Source: Flavobacterium eburneipallidum | GTDB taxonomy: Bacteria > Bacteroidota > Bacteroidia > Flavobacteriales > Flavobacteriaceae | Direction: 5' to 3' | DNA: 64,000 bases | NCBI RefSeq assembly: GCF_027111355.2 | Contig: NZ_CP114291.2 | Span: 2,356,001 to 2,420,000, forward strand | Shown: in pieces, positions 44,158-52,803 of the stretch | How the letters are laid out: each line of letters opens with the position of its first letter | Position numbering within the stretch: position 1 is the stretch's first letter | The notes under the pieces: generated by a model | Database searches by the model: none | What the model saw: the letters and a program-made list of their open reading frames with translations, nothing else | Told to the model about the DNA's origin: nothing | Made by a program: the position numbers and the translations under genes

Positions 44158-44915
44158 TATACACCACTATCAACTTTCACAATAGATAATGGGTTATAAG
44201 CACCGTTTTTCAACGAATACATTTGACCATTGACCTCTTGATAAAACTCCAGTCCTAAAGCCAGAAACAATGGTTTTGTACTTGCAGGAGTTACAGGGTT
44301 TGAATGACTAATAGCGACGGTCGGAGCAACAGTCCACGGCAAAATAGCTGTTTCTGCATTCGAAACAACGAATGTTTCAGCTTCAAAATCAATTTCTGCA
44401 CCTGCAGAAATGATTTTAAAATGCGTTGAACCACTTGGAGCGGCAATCATATTCAACGGAATAAATGGTGCTAAATCAACTGTGATAGCGCCAGTCACAC
44501 GATCAATAGTAGCCACAAAAGGAGCAAACAAACTGGTACCCAGTTTTCCTTGAATATTGAATTCAAAGCCTGCTAAAAGTTCAGCTTCCCCATCAATTAC
44601 GTTACGCAATCCTCTGTCACTAGTAGTATCAGCTTGGATAACCTTAACCATTGTTTGAGTAAGACGACTTACCATTCTGCTATCCGCAGAATTGATTAAA
44701 ACAGCTCTCAAAGCCGTTCTCAAAATCTTCCCAGCTTTTCCAGCTCGACCAAACTCCGAACCATTTTCACGTGTTCTCTGGAATGCTGGATCGCTCGCAA
44801 TTCTGCTCGCATCTATTCCGCCTTTTTCACGTGCCAAATGCCCGTCTTTGGTTTTGTAAAAAGTAATATCTCCGATAGTACCTTTCAACTTAATTATGCC
44901 TTTCTGTCTTGCCAT
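44157..44915 (-). CDS. Uncharacterised Bacteroidota mobile-element protein with basic N-terminus
   Basis: The 252-residue protein opens MARQKGIIKLKGTIGDITFY, then a KTKDGHLAREKGGIDA stretch with many basic residues and an amphipathic helix (GRAGKAGKILRTALRAVL). The second half is strand-rich (about 120-252, with two GLEFYQEVNG-like sheets). I have the impression of a common flavobacterial family found in islands, possibly structural (capsid- or tail-like), but cannot name it. It is the first gene of the minus-strand operon. Confidence 0.65.
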   Translation of the reverse strand: MARQKGIIKLKGTIGDITFYKTKDGHLAREKGGIDASRIASDPAFQRTRENGSEFGRAGKAGKILRTALRAVLINSADSRMVSRLTQTMVKVIQADTTSDRGLRNVIDGEAELLAGFEFNIQGKLGTSLFAPFVATIDRVTGAITVDLAPFIPLNMIAAPSGSTHFKIISAGAEIDFEAETFVVSNAETAILPWTVAPTVAISHSNPVTPASTKPLFLALGLEFYQEVNGQMYSLKNGAYNPLSIVKVDSGV

Positions 44916-45214
44916 AATTTCTAAAATTTAGATTAATAATTACTCTAAATCATCTTTCTGTTGCAACATCTTCCGATTGATTTCGAAACAAATTTTAGCC
45001 AATTAAACCAAATAAAAAAGCAGTGCCTATTCCGTATGTCACTTTGTGACATAAATGGCAGAAATCATCATAAATGCCGATTTATGAACTTAATAAATTA
45101 AAGAAAACCAACGCTTCTGAACAAAAAAGATTATTCCTTAATTTTATCACATCAAATATTTGGACCATAGGGCTTTCAAGTATATCAAAGCCTAGTCAAA
45201 GCTATAGATAGTGT
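44916..45214. other. Intergenic region with short palindromes
   Basis: This 299-bp gap separates divergent genes. It contains a GTCAC/GTGAC palindrome near 45037-45050 and a CATAAAT/ATTTATG inverted repeat at about 45071-45088. Either could be an operator for the divergent minus-strand operon and the HTH-like gene. No gene is seen. Confidence 0.4.
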
Positions 45215-45418
45215 ATGAAAACTGAAAATAAGCGGTTGTGTATCTACCCAAAGGACATACAACGCATTACAGGAAAGAGTTATCGCCAAAGCATTAGATT
45301 GTTGCAAAAAATCAGAACCAAGCTTAATAAGCTTGAAAATGAATTTGTATCAATTGATGAGTTCTGCCAATACACCAGTTTAAAGATTGAACAGGTTTTG
45401 ATTTTGATTGTTGATTGA
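45215..45418 (+). CDS. Small HTH-like protein near the island end (67 aa)
   Basis: The 67-residue basic protein (CIYPKDIQRITGKSYRQSIR, then a second helical pair KFVSIDEF-like) has the size and two-helix pattern of excisionases and of the small HTH proteins next to flavobacterial integrases. It lies 242 bp before the right att repeat. A role in excision of island 1 is suggested by position only. Confidence 0.5.
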   Translation: MKTENKRLCIYPKDIQRITGKSYRQSIRLLQKIRTKLNKLENEFVSIDEFCQYTSLKIEQVLILIVD

Positions 45419-45659
45419 AATATGCTAGTGTCCTATTCAAATAATGAACTGAACATAACTAAAAAATGAATTTAAAACCAGTTCATTTATTGGTATTGTT
45501 TACCCCTTAAAAGTTTTGTTTTAACTGGTTAATTATGTACTTTTACAATTCACAAATTAATCGAATTCAAAAACGATAAAAAAGGGGGGTGAATTCGGTT
45601 ACCCAATTTTAAATTCAATTACAAATAGCTGGTTTTTAAATCGTTGGAATAGGTTGTCA

Positions 45660-45692
45660 AATCCCTCTTTCTCCGCCAGTAGAAATACAAAT
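45660..45692 (+). repeat. Right attachment repeat of island 1 / left repeat of island 2
   Basis: A perfect copy of the 33-bp repeat at 4604-4636, including the tRNA-Ser 3' end TTTCTCCGCCA. The T-loop upstream is altered (TCAAAT instead of TCGAAT), and no T-stem partner is present. It is both the end of island 1 and the start of the second integrase-bearing island. Confidence 0.75.
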
Positions 45693-45698
45693 GGTTAC

Positions 45699-45732
45699 AA
45701 AACCCACTAAATTCAACGATTTAGTGGGTTTT
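45699..45732 (+). terminator. Terminator after the second att repeat
   Basis: A 14-bp perfect stem (45699-45712 with 45719-45732) is followed by T residues. It has the same position and shape as the terminator at 4643-4676 but different stem bases. Confidence 0.75.
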
Positions 45733-45787
45733 TTCGTTTCTAGGAATGTCAAATTATTCATTTAATCTCAAAGTTTTGGTGTCTTTC

Positions 45788-45825
45788 GAGGTGTCACTAA
45801 ATTATAAAAATTTAAGTGACACCTC
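45788..45825. repeat. Inverted repeat between att site and second integrase
   Basis: GAGGTGTCACT(AA)ATT pairs with AATTTAAGTGACACCTC (45788-45803 with 45809-45825), a stem of about 15-16 bp. It occupies the position equivalent to the inverted repeat at 4725-4776, with no sequence similarity. Confidence 0.6.
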
Positions 45826-45938
45826 CCGCAGAAAACCACCAGTACAGCAAGGTGTTCAATAACATATTCAGAATATGTACATCTTGTTTGTAATTATTAG
45901 AAATTTTAAATTTAATAATAACTAAAAGGTTACCACTT

Positions 45939-47181
45939 ATGAACACTACTGTATCCATTCTCTTTTACATAAAGAGATCAAAAGCCAACAATGAGGGCGT
46001 CTGCCCTATTTATGCAAGAGTAACAATACAAGCCAAACTATTTGAGTTTAGTGCTAACAAGTATGTAAATCCAGAGAAATGGTCGTCAGAAGGCACAAAA
46101 GTTAAAGGTACAAATGAAGAAGCTAGAACAATAAATAGCCATCTGAATTATTTGAAAAATCAAGTTTTGGAAGCCGAAAAAAGATTATTTAAAAAAGACA
46201 TCAAAATTACATCTGAAACTTTGAAGAATGAATTGTTTGGAACTACCGAAACTAAACGAATGTTAATTCCCATCTTCCAAGACCACAACAACAAAATCAA
46301 AGAATTGGTGGGCAAAGAATATGCACCAGGAACATTAGAACGGTATAAAACATCTTTGAGCCATACAATCGAGTTCTTGCAATGGAAATATAAAGTTTCG
46401 GATATTGAGATAACCAAAATAGATCACGCTTTTATTACTGATTATGAATTCTGGTTAAGAAGCGTTAGGAACTGTGCCAATAACACAGCTGTAAAATACA
46501 TCAAGAACTTTAGTAAAATAATCAAGCTTTGTCTGGCCAATGATTGGCTAGACAAAAATCCATTTGCAAATTACAACATCGAAAGTTAAAGAAGTCGAAC
46601 GAGTTTATTTATCTGAAGAAGAAATTCAAAATATCATTGAAAAAGATTTCAAAACGGAAAGATTGTCATTAGTGCGTGATATATTCCTTTTTAGCTGTTT
46701 TACTGGCTTGGCATACATAGATGTCAAAAACTTAACAAAGTCGCATATAAGCATCGGAATTGATGGAGAGAAATGGATATTTACTCACAGAAAAAAAACA
46801 GAAACTGCTTCTAAAATCCCAATCCTTCCTGTAACACAAATGATTATTGATAAATATGAGCACCACCCGAAAAGTAATAACGAGGATAGACTACTTCCAA
46901 TTTTGACAAACCAAAAAATGAATGCCTATCTCAAAGAGATAGCAGGCGTTTGTGAGATAGAAAAAGAACTAACCTTTCATATTGCTCGACACACTTTTGC
47001 AACGACTGTAACCCTTACAAATGGCGTTCCGATAGAAAGCGTTAGTAAAATGCTCGGTCATAAAAATTTGAGAACAACACAACACTACGCAAAAGTTTTG
47101 GATAAAAAAGTAAGTGAGGATATGCAGATTTTGAGGAACAAGTTTACAGCAACGGTTAATAAATTTAATAAAGCCAATTGA
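45939..47181 (+). pseudogene. Second IntDOT-like integrase, frameshifted
   Basis: Compared with the integrase at 4905, one extra C near 46577 (TACAACATCG versus TACAAATCG) shifts the frame. The first part ends at 46587-46589, while the rest stays open to 47181. The last two thirds are almost identical at protein level to the first integrase, including HIAR, LGH and QHYAK and the Ala in FTGLAYIDV. The first about 105 residues are clearly divergent. The gene probably makes no full-length recombinase unless rescued by frameshifting. Confidence 0.88.
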
Positions 47182-47233
47182 TTAAAAACTCAAAAAAAAT
47201 CCACAATAAATTATTAAAGAGTAAAAGATGTTT

Positions 47234-47584
47234 TTATTCTTTAATAATTTCTTTTCTATATGCTGTTCCCCAAACAGCTAGTTGTTTAATTGAGTCCTTT
47301 AATTTTATTCCGTGTTCGGTAAGTTCATATTCTACGGTTATTGGCTGCGTTTCTAAAACAGTTCTTTTTAAAAGCTGATTCAATTCCATATCCTTTAGTT
47401 CTTTGCTCAACATTTTTCCTGATATTCCTTTAATTTCTTTTAAAAGATCGGAATATCTTTTTTTACTGAAACAAAGTACTGCAATAATTGGAATCTTCCA
47501 TTTACCATTCAGTACATCCATTGCATCGTGTGCGGCTCTAATGATTAAAGTACACTCTGATTCTTCATTTTGATTTGCTTCCAT
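47234..47584 (-). CDS. HxlR-family transcriptional regulator
   Basis: The 116-residue winged-helix protein shows the HxlR pattern: NGKWKIPIIAVLCFSKKRYS, LLKEIKGISGKMLSKELKDM and VEYELTEHG. These regulators often respond to electrophiles or redox stress and repress divergent genes. It is divergent from the DsbA-like pseudogene and the MBL operon, with an inverted repeat between the overlapping promoters. Confidence 0.9.
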   Translation of the reverse strand: MEANQNEESECTLIIRAAHDAMDVLNGKWKIPIIAVLCFSKKRYSDLLKEIKGISGKMLSKELKDMELNQLLKRTVLETQPITVEYELTEHGIKLKDSIKQLAVWGTAYRKEIIKE

Positions 47585-47633
47585 AAGTTACTTTGTTACC
47601 TTATTGTTACCATTACTTTTTGTTACTATATTA

Positions 47634-47662
47634 CAAAAGTAAACTAATTTGATTTAGTTTTG
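47634..47662. promoter_or_regulatory. Divergent promoters with HxlR-type inverted repeat
   Basis: On the minus strand TACTTTTG (complement of 47634-47641) and on the plus strand TAGTTTTG (47655-47662) both match TAnnTTTG. Between and across them lies the inverted repeat AAACTAA-N6-TTAGTTT (47641-47660). A repressor bound here would block both promoters, consistent with autoregulation by the HxlR protein. Confidence 0.6.
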
Positions 47663-47755
47663 TAAGTCATTAAATTATAAATTTATACAAATATAGTAAT
47701 CAATATTCCTATGCTTTCTTGAATAACTAGGCATAATAAATTATAGAACAACACG

Positions 47756-48364
47756 ATGAATAAACTAATTTATGTAATGGATCCGCTTTGTGGTTGGTGC
47801 TATGGAAACAGTACCAACACCCAACAGTTATACGATAAATACAAAGACAAACTAACTTTTGAGATTTTACCTGCTGGAATGTGGATTGGAGAAAACACCA
47901 GAAAACAATCCAAACCAATGGCGCAATTTATCAAAAAGCACGACCTTCAAGTACAGCAAACTACGGGAACTGAATTTGGAAAAGATTATTTTGAATTTAT
48001 AGAAAATGAAAGTATCATTTTAGACAGCGAAATTCCATCAAGAGCGATCGTTACTGTAAAGAAACTATATATTATACAAAGTGTTCCTTTTGCTATTGAA
48101 GTTTAAAAAGCAAGATATCTATACGGAAAAGACTTGAATGAAGATGCTACCTATTTAAGTATTTGTGAAAATTTAAAATTGGATAAAAAACAATTTCTAG
48201 AAGTATTTCATTCCCAATCAATAAAAAAAGAATCACAAGAAACTTTTACTTTGGCACAACAATACGCCAGTTCTTATCCAACACTTTTGGCAGAAAAAAC
48301 AGGTAATTTGTATATTCTAGAACAAGGATATGTGCCATTTGGAGCCATTCAAAAAACAAATTGA
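47756..48364 (+). pseudogene. DsbA/FrnE-like thioredoxin-fold protein with internal stop
   Basis: Both parts are in one frame: 47756-48106 and the continuation to 48364. Only a TAA at 48104-48106 interrupts them, where the sequence reads GTT-TAA-AAA-GCA and a C-to-T change from CAA would explain it. The N-terminal motif DPLCGWCYG has the CxxC active site. C-terminal TLLAEKTGNLYILEQGYVPF matches DsbA-like proteins related to 2-hydroxychromene isomerase. The protein would be lost after about 116 residues. Confidence 0.75.
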
Positions 48365-48398
48365 CACATTCTTTTTTAACTAATTTAATGATTGAAAA

Positions 48399-49289
48399 AT
48401 GAAACAAATTATCTCAACAGTATTTTTAGCAACCTTAATTTTATTTAATATGGAATCACAAGCACAAAGTTTCAAAACAATTGAAACCAAAGATTTGAAA
48501 CTTCAAGTTTACAACGCATCCGAAAATAGTTTTGGTGTAGCCTCGGTAATTGTATCAGGAAAAACGGATGCGATTTTAATTGATGCACAATTTACTTTCG
48601 TGGATGCTGAAAAAGTAGCCGCAGAAATCAAAGCAAGTGGAAAAAAATTAACCACTATTTATGTTTCTCACGCAGATCCTGATTACTATTTTGGATTGGA
48701 AATATTCAAAAAATATTTCCCTGATGTAGTGGCTTATGCTTCACCAGCTTCGGTAGAAGCTATCAAGGCTACAGCTCAAAAAAAATTAGACGTTTGGGGC
48801 GAACGATTAGGTAAAGCTATTACGTCAAATGTTGTTTTGCCTCAGGTTTTAAAAGGAAACAGCATTGAATTAGAAGGTCAGCAATTAGAAATCATTGGTT
48901 TGGAAGAATTCCCAAATAAAACTTTTGTGTGGATTCCTTCTATCAAAGCTGTTGTAGGCGGAATCAATGTTTTTGGAACCACTTTTCATCTTTGGATGGC
49001 AGATGCACAAACTACAGAGGCCCGTAAAAATTGGATTTCAGTTTTAGATAAAATCACGGCTTTGAAACCTGAAATTGTTATTCCTGCTCACGCCAATTCA
49101 AATTCGCCATTTGATATCACTTCCGTAAATCATACCAAAAGTTATATTCAATTCTACGAAGAAGCATTGAAAACAAATAAAACTTCAGAGGCTTTAATTT
49201 CAGCTTTGAAAGCAAAATATCCAATACTTACTTTTGAAACTGCACTGCAAATTGGTGCCAAAGTAAATACAGGAGAAATGAAATGGTAA
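48399..49289 (+). CDS. Exported MBL-fold metallo-hydrolase
   Basis: The 296-residue protein has a signal peptide (about 1-23, SQAQ). The MBL core shows ILIDAQF, TTIYVSHADPDYYFG (a variant of HxHxDH in which the first His and Asp are kept), and VIPAHANSN. Metal ligands at the usual third site appear altered, so activity may differ from beta-lactamase. It is first in a two-gene unit overlapping the next gene by 7 bp. Confidence 0.8.
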   Translation: MKQIISTVFLATLILFNMESQAQSFKTIETKDLKLQVYNASENSFGVASVIVSGKTDAILIDAQFTFVDAEKVAAEIKASGKKLTTIYVSHADPDYYFGLEIFKKYFPDVVAYASPASVEAIKATAQKKLDVWGERLGKAITSNVVLPQVLKGNSIELEGQQLEIIGLEEFPNKTFVWIPSIKAVVGGINVFGTTFHLWMADAQTTEARKNWISVLDKITALKPEIVIPAHANSNSPFDITSVNHTKSYIQFYEEALKTNKTSEALISALKAKYPILTFETALQIGAKVNTGEMKW

Positions 49290-49744
49290 AATCAATTATT
49301 TACACCCTGATAATACTTTTAGCATTGTCAGGCTGTTCTTTAAATAAAAAAGCAATGACAAATCTTGATATCATAAAAAGCACTTACGAAGGAAAAACTT
49401 CGGAAGAAAACGGTAAAAATCTAGCTCAATATTCGGCTGAAAATATTTCCTGGACTGAAGCAAAAGGTTTTCCATACGCAGGAACTTATATAGGATTAGA
49501 AGAAATAACCAAAAATGTTTTTAGCCGATTGGGAAGTGAATGGATTGATTATAAATTCACTCCTGAAGATTACGTGGCTAGTGATGATAAAGTGGTTGCT
49601 TTTGGAACCTATTCTGGAACTTATAAAATTACAGGCAAATTATTCACAGCCAGAGTAGCTCACGTTTGGAAATTAAAAGACAGCAAAATAATCAATTTTG
49701 AACAGTTTGTAGATAGTCAGCCAGTTAATGATGCTATGAAATAA
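49283..49744 (+). CDS. SnoaL/NTF2-like lipoprotein
   Basis: The 153-residue protein has a lipobox ALSGCSLNK near residue 18 and a SnoaL-like alpha/beta barrel with NISWTEAKGFPYAGTYIGL and VVAFGTYSGTYK. Such folds bind small hydrophobic molecules or act in isomerisation. It is co-translated with the MBL gene. No catalytic residue can be assigned. Confidence 0.75.
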   Translation: MVKSIIYTLIILLALSGCSLNKKAMTNLDIIKSTYEGKTSEENGKNLAQYSAENISWTEAKGFPYAGTYIGLEEITKNVFSRLGSEWIDYKFTPEDYVASDDKVVAFGTYSGTYKITGKLFTARVAHVWKLKDSKIINFEQFVDSQPVNDAMK

Positions 49745-49842
49745 AAATCATTTTTTTGTATATTGCATTGTCTTTAATACGACTAACAAACAGTTAAATT
49801 TGTTCTTTTTTAGCTTGCTATTTTTAATTTAATCAAAAATCA

Positions 49843-50424
49843 ATGCACCAAAATCTTATATCCTACATAAATCGATATACTACTTTACCACTTACTAGCG
49901 ATGAAGAAGCTTTGATTGTAGCTACTTTTAAACCCAAAAAGTTCAGAAAAAAACAATATTTTTTGCAGGAAGGCGATGTTTGCAAATACGCTGGTTTTAT
50001 TGTAAAAGGAGCTATGCGCCAATACAGCGTAGATGATAAAGGAGTAGAACATATTGTACAATTGTACATAGAAAACTATTGGGCAAATGACCGAGAAAGC
50101 TCTACAATGCTTACTCCTTCTATTTATAACATTGATGCTTGGGAAGATACCGATATACTACTTATAACCAGAGCCGATATGCTGGATTTAATGGCAAAAA
50201 TTCCTTCAATGACAGAAATGATACGGTTAATGGATGAACGAAATGCCATTGCCAACCAACGAAGATTGAATTCTACTATTAGTAATACAGCAGAAAAACG
50301 CTATGAAGAATTTTCAAAAAATCACTCCCAGTTTATACAGCGATTTCCACAACATCTTATTGCCTCTTTTTTGGGTATAACAAAAGAAACCTTGAGCAGA
50401 ATTAGAAAACAAGCCATAAAATAA
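49843..50424 (+). CDS. Crp/Fnr-family transcriptional regulator
   Basis: The 193-residue protein has a cyclic-nucleotide-binding-like fold (about 20-130), starting ITxYTTLPLTSDEEALIVA-like residues at the N-terminus, and a C-terminal winged helix with HLIASFLGITKETLSRIRKQ. The Cys-based iron-sulfur site of Fnr is absent. Many Bacteroidota members bind no known ligand. Its gene is followed by the terminator/promoter module that recurs in front of other genes of the cluster. Confidence 0.88.
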   Translation: MHQNLISYINRYTTLPLTSDEEALIVATFKPKKFRKKQYFLQEGDVCKYAGFIVKGAMRQYSVDDKGVEHIVQLYIENYWANDRESSTMLTPSIYNIDAWEDTDILLITRADMLDLMAKIPSMTEMIRLMDERNAIANQRRLNSTISNTAEKRYEEFSKNHSQFIQRFPQHLIASFLGITKETLSRIRKQAIK

Positions 50425-50446
50425 AGACTCGATTTAAAATTTTACA

Positions 50447-50529
50447 AAAACCGTTGACATTTGTCAACGGTTTTTTTTATCATATCTCATTGTCGCAAGG
50501 CTTACCATTGATGCAACTTTGCCTTATCA
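50447..50529 (+). terminator. Terminator plus promoter module, copy A
   Basis: An 11-bp perfect stem (50449-50459 with 50462-50472) and an eight-T tract end the Crp-like gene. The next 60 bases include ATCATATCTCATTGTCGCAAGG and ACTTTG, with CAACTTTG at the -7 position (50515-50521 region) and TTG 21 bp upstream. This matches a Bacteroidota promoter for the gene at 50560. Copies B and C are at 53606-53690 and 54265-54345. Confidence 0.7.
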
Positions 50530-50559
50530 AAAATTATTAAAATTTAAAAAAATAAAACA

Positions 50560-51567
50560 ATGAGTGATTTATCAAAAATGTCAAAAACGGTGGTTTTCCA
50601 CGAAGCTGGAACGGCAGAAGTATTAAAAGTAGAACAAGTTGAAGTTGCTTTCCCAGCAGCACAAGAAGTAAGAATTCAAGTTAAATCAATTGGAATTAAC
50701 AGAGCTGATGCTATGTACCGACAAGGAATGTATATCGAAAATCCTATTTTTCCAGCTCAATTAGGTTATGAAGCCGCTGGAATTATCGAAGCAGTTGGTG
50801 CTGAAGTTTCGCATTTGGCAGTGGGCGATGTCGTAAATGTTGTTCCGGGGTTTTCTTTACACAACTATGCTTCTTATGGCGAATATATTAATATGCCAGC
50901 CTATGCAATACACAAATATCCATCTAATTTGTCTTTTGATGAAGCAGCATCTGTTTGGACAAGTTACTTAACAATGTATGGTATGGTGGTGCATTCAGGT
51001 CAATTAAAAGCGGGACAATTCGTGGTAATTAATGCCGCTTCAAGCAGTGCAGGATTGGCTGCTATTCAAATGACAAACTACGTTGGAGGAATTGCAATTG
51101 CTTTAACTACTTCGTCAAAGAAAAAAGAAGCATTATTAAAAGCGGGTGCGGCTCACGTTATTGTAACATCCGAAGAAGATATAGCTGCTTCAGTTTTAAA
51201 AATCACCAATAATGTTGGAGCTCATATCATTTTAGATCCTGTTGTGGGTGCTAAATTCAGTAATCTTTTAAGCTCGGTTGCCGAAAACGGAAAAGTATTT
51301 GTTTACGGTGCATTAAGTCATGAACCTGCCAGTTTCCCAGCATTTGATGTTTTGATGAAAACACCAACTATTAGAGGTTATTCAGCGATTGAAGTAATGG
51401 GAAATATGGAAGTTTTAATACAAGCTGTCACTTTTATTGATAAAGGATTAGCAGAAGAAAAATTGAAACCAGTTATTGATAAAGTTTTTAGTATTGATGA
51501 CATCGTTGCTTCTCATAATTATTTAGAATCCAACCAGCAATTTGGAAAAATTGTAGTGAATATATAA
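50560..51567 (+). CDS. Zinc-independent MDR-family quinone oxidoreductase / alcohol dehydrogenase-like
   Basis: The 335-residue protein belongs to the medium-chain dehydrogenase/reductase superfamily: GIIEAVGAEVSHLAVGD, the Rossmann glycine motif INAASSSAGLAAIQ, and substrate-binding sequences at the C-terminus. I see no structural zinc Cys cluster, so a zinc-independent quinone oxidoreductase is most likely. It would reduce quinones or enones with NADPH. It has its own copy of the promoter module. Confidence 0.88.
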   Translation: MSDLSKMSKTVVFHEAGTAEVLKVEQVEVAFPAAQEVRIQVKSIGINRADAMYRQGMYIENPIFPAQLGYEAAGIIEAVGAEVSHLAVGDVVNVVPGFSLHNYASYGEYINMPAYAIHKYPSNLSFDEAASVWTSYLTMYGMVVHSGQLKAGQFVVINAASSSAGLAAIQMTNYVGGIAIALTTSSKKKEALLKAGAAHVIVTSEEDIAASVLKITNNVGAHIILDPVVGAKFSNLLSSVAENGKVFVYGALSHEPASFPAFDVLMKTPTIRGYSAIEVMGNMEVLIQAVTFIDKGLAEEKLKPVIDKVFSIDDIVASHNYLESNQQFGKIVVNI

Positions 51568-51677
51568 GTCACGACACTTTAAAAAAAATCAAAACAGTTG
51601 ACATTTATAACTACTGTATTTGTTGGAAGGGTTTAACAAAACTGACTTACAAACAGTCATCAAAAAAAGAATATAAA

Positions 51678-52298
51678 ATGAAAGTAATTGTATTTGGAGC
51701 TACAGGATTAGTTGGGAAACAGATTGTAAAAGAGAGTTTAAAACTTGGAAATGAAGTAACAGTTTATATCCGACAAACTGGATTTTCAATTGACGGAGTA
51801 AAAGTTATTTCCGGAGAATTGGATGATGAAGCTAAAATTGCAGCAATCATTAAAGATTATGATGCAATAGCTTGTGCAGTAGCCAATAGAGATCTTGAAG
51901 ATCCTACACAAGTTCTAACACCATTTGTAAAATTAGTTACTAAACACATTTCGCAAGAACAAAGATTGATTGTAGTAGCAGGTTCTGGTTTAACACTTTT
52001 AAATTTCAATACTTTAAGAAGAGATTTGCCAGGACAACCAGCATTTTTGAAAAATCCACGAGCTGATCATTGGGATGCTTATACTTATCTTGCAGCTATA
52101 GATGTCAATTATTTAGTTGTGTGTCCAACAATGATTGTTAAGGGGGACTCTGATGGTAATTATATTTTTGAAGAAAAATATTTTCCACAAAGCGAAAGCA
52201 AAGAAATATTCGCAGGTAATGTAGGGCATTATATTGCGAAAGAGCTTAATGAGCAAAATTTTAAACAAACAAGAATTGGTCTTGTAAACAAAGGATAA
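51678..52298 (+). CDS. NmrA/SDR-like NAD(P)-binding protein
   Basis: The 206-residue protein starts MKVIVFGATGLVGKQIVKES with the Rossmann GxxGxxG signature. An atypical SDR fold follows, without a clear YxxxK. Close relatives are annotated as NAD(P)H-binding proteins or as epimerase-like enzymes. It is followed by a terminator of the same family as the module in copy A. Confidence 0.82.
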   Translation: MKVIVFGATGLVGKQIVKESLKLGNEVTVYIRQTGFSIDGVKVISGELDDEAKIAAIIKDYDAIACAVANRDLEDPTQVLTPFVKLVTKHISQEQRLIVVAGSGLTLLNFNTLRRDLPGQPAFLKNPRADHWDAYTYLAAIDVNYLVVCPTMIVKGDSDGNYIFEEKYFPQSESKEIFAGNVGHYIAKELNEQNFKQTRIGLVNKG

Positions 52299-52327
52299 CT
52301 TATAGTATCCCCTTTAAAATAATTCAA

Positions 52328-52358
52328 AACCGTTGACAAGATGTCAGCGGTTTTTTTA
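52328..52358. terminator. Terminator between convergent genes (module copy D)
   Basis: AACCGTTGACA (52328-52338) pairs with TGTCAGCGGTT (52342-52352) apart from one G-T-type position, and is followed by seven T residues. The stem core matches copies A, B and C but the promoter part is missing, as expected between convergent genes. Confidence 0.75.
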
Positions 52359-52397
52359 TGAATCGATGTTAAAAAATAATGTGACAATAATTTTAAA

Positions 52398-52760
52398 CTA
52401 ACATTCTTTTGATAATTGATTATGAATTTCACCCCACTCTGCCATAGCCTCTAGGACAGGTAGTAATGTTTTACCTTTTTCAGACAAATAATATTCTACG
52501 TGTGGGGGAACAATTTCTTTTGCATCTCTCACAACCAAACCATCAAGTTCTAACTGTTTCAGTTGTTGCGCCAGCATTTTCTCTGTAGTGAATATCAATA
52601 TTTTTTTCAACTGTCCAAATCGCAATGGCTCATTTCGAAGTTGATATAGAATGATCGTTTTCCATCGCCCACCAATCATTTCAATGGTAAAGGACATAGG
52701 ACATTTAGTAAGGACGTTATTGTTTAAGCTATTGGTTGAATTCTCTTTTCTCTTTGCCAT
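52398..52760 (-). CDS. HxlR-family transcriptional regulator, second
   Basis: The 120-residue protein has the HxlR winged helix: CPMSFTIEMIGGRWKTIILY, FGQLKKILIFTTEKMLAQQL and PHVEYYLSEKG. A Cys near the N-terminus (NVLTKCPMS) is in the position that senses electrophiles in other family members. It is divergent from the NmrA-like gene at 52851. Confidence 0.9.
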   Translation of the reverse strand: MAKRKENSTNSLNNNVLTKCPMSFTIEMIGGRWKTIILYQLRNEPLRFGQLKKILIFTTEKMLAQQLKQLELDGLVVRDAKEIVPPHVEYYLSEKGKTLLPVLEAMAEWGEIHNQLSKEC

Positions 52761-52803
52761 TTATACGCTTACTTTTTAGGTAGTACTTGTTTTTACAATA
52801 GTG

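Larger units (their letters stand above)
4604..45692. mobile_element. Integrative island 1, bounded by 33-bp direct repeats
   Basis: The limits are the two perfect copies of a 33-bp repeat at 4604-4636 and 45660-45692, each containing the 3' end of a tRNA-Ser-like gene (TTTCTCCGCCA). A tyrosine recombinase gene lies 268 bp inside the left copy. Cargo includes envelope, metal-resistance, RteC/replication-like and NADAR-type genes. No relaxase or type IV secretion genes were seen, so self-transfer is not supported. The boundaries are inferred; no empty site is available here. Confidence 0.7.
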
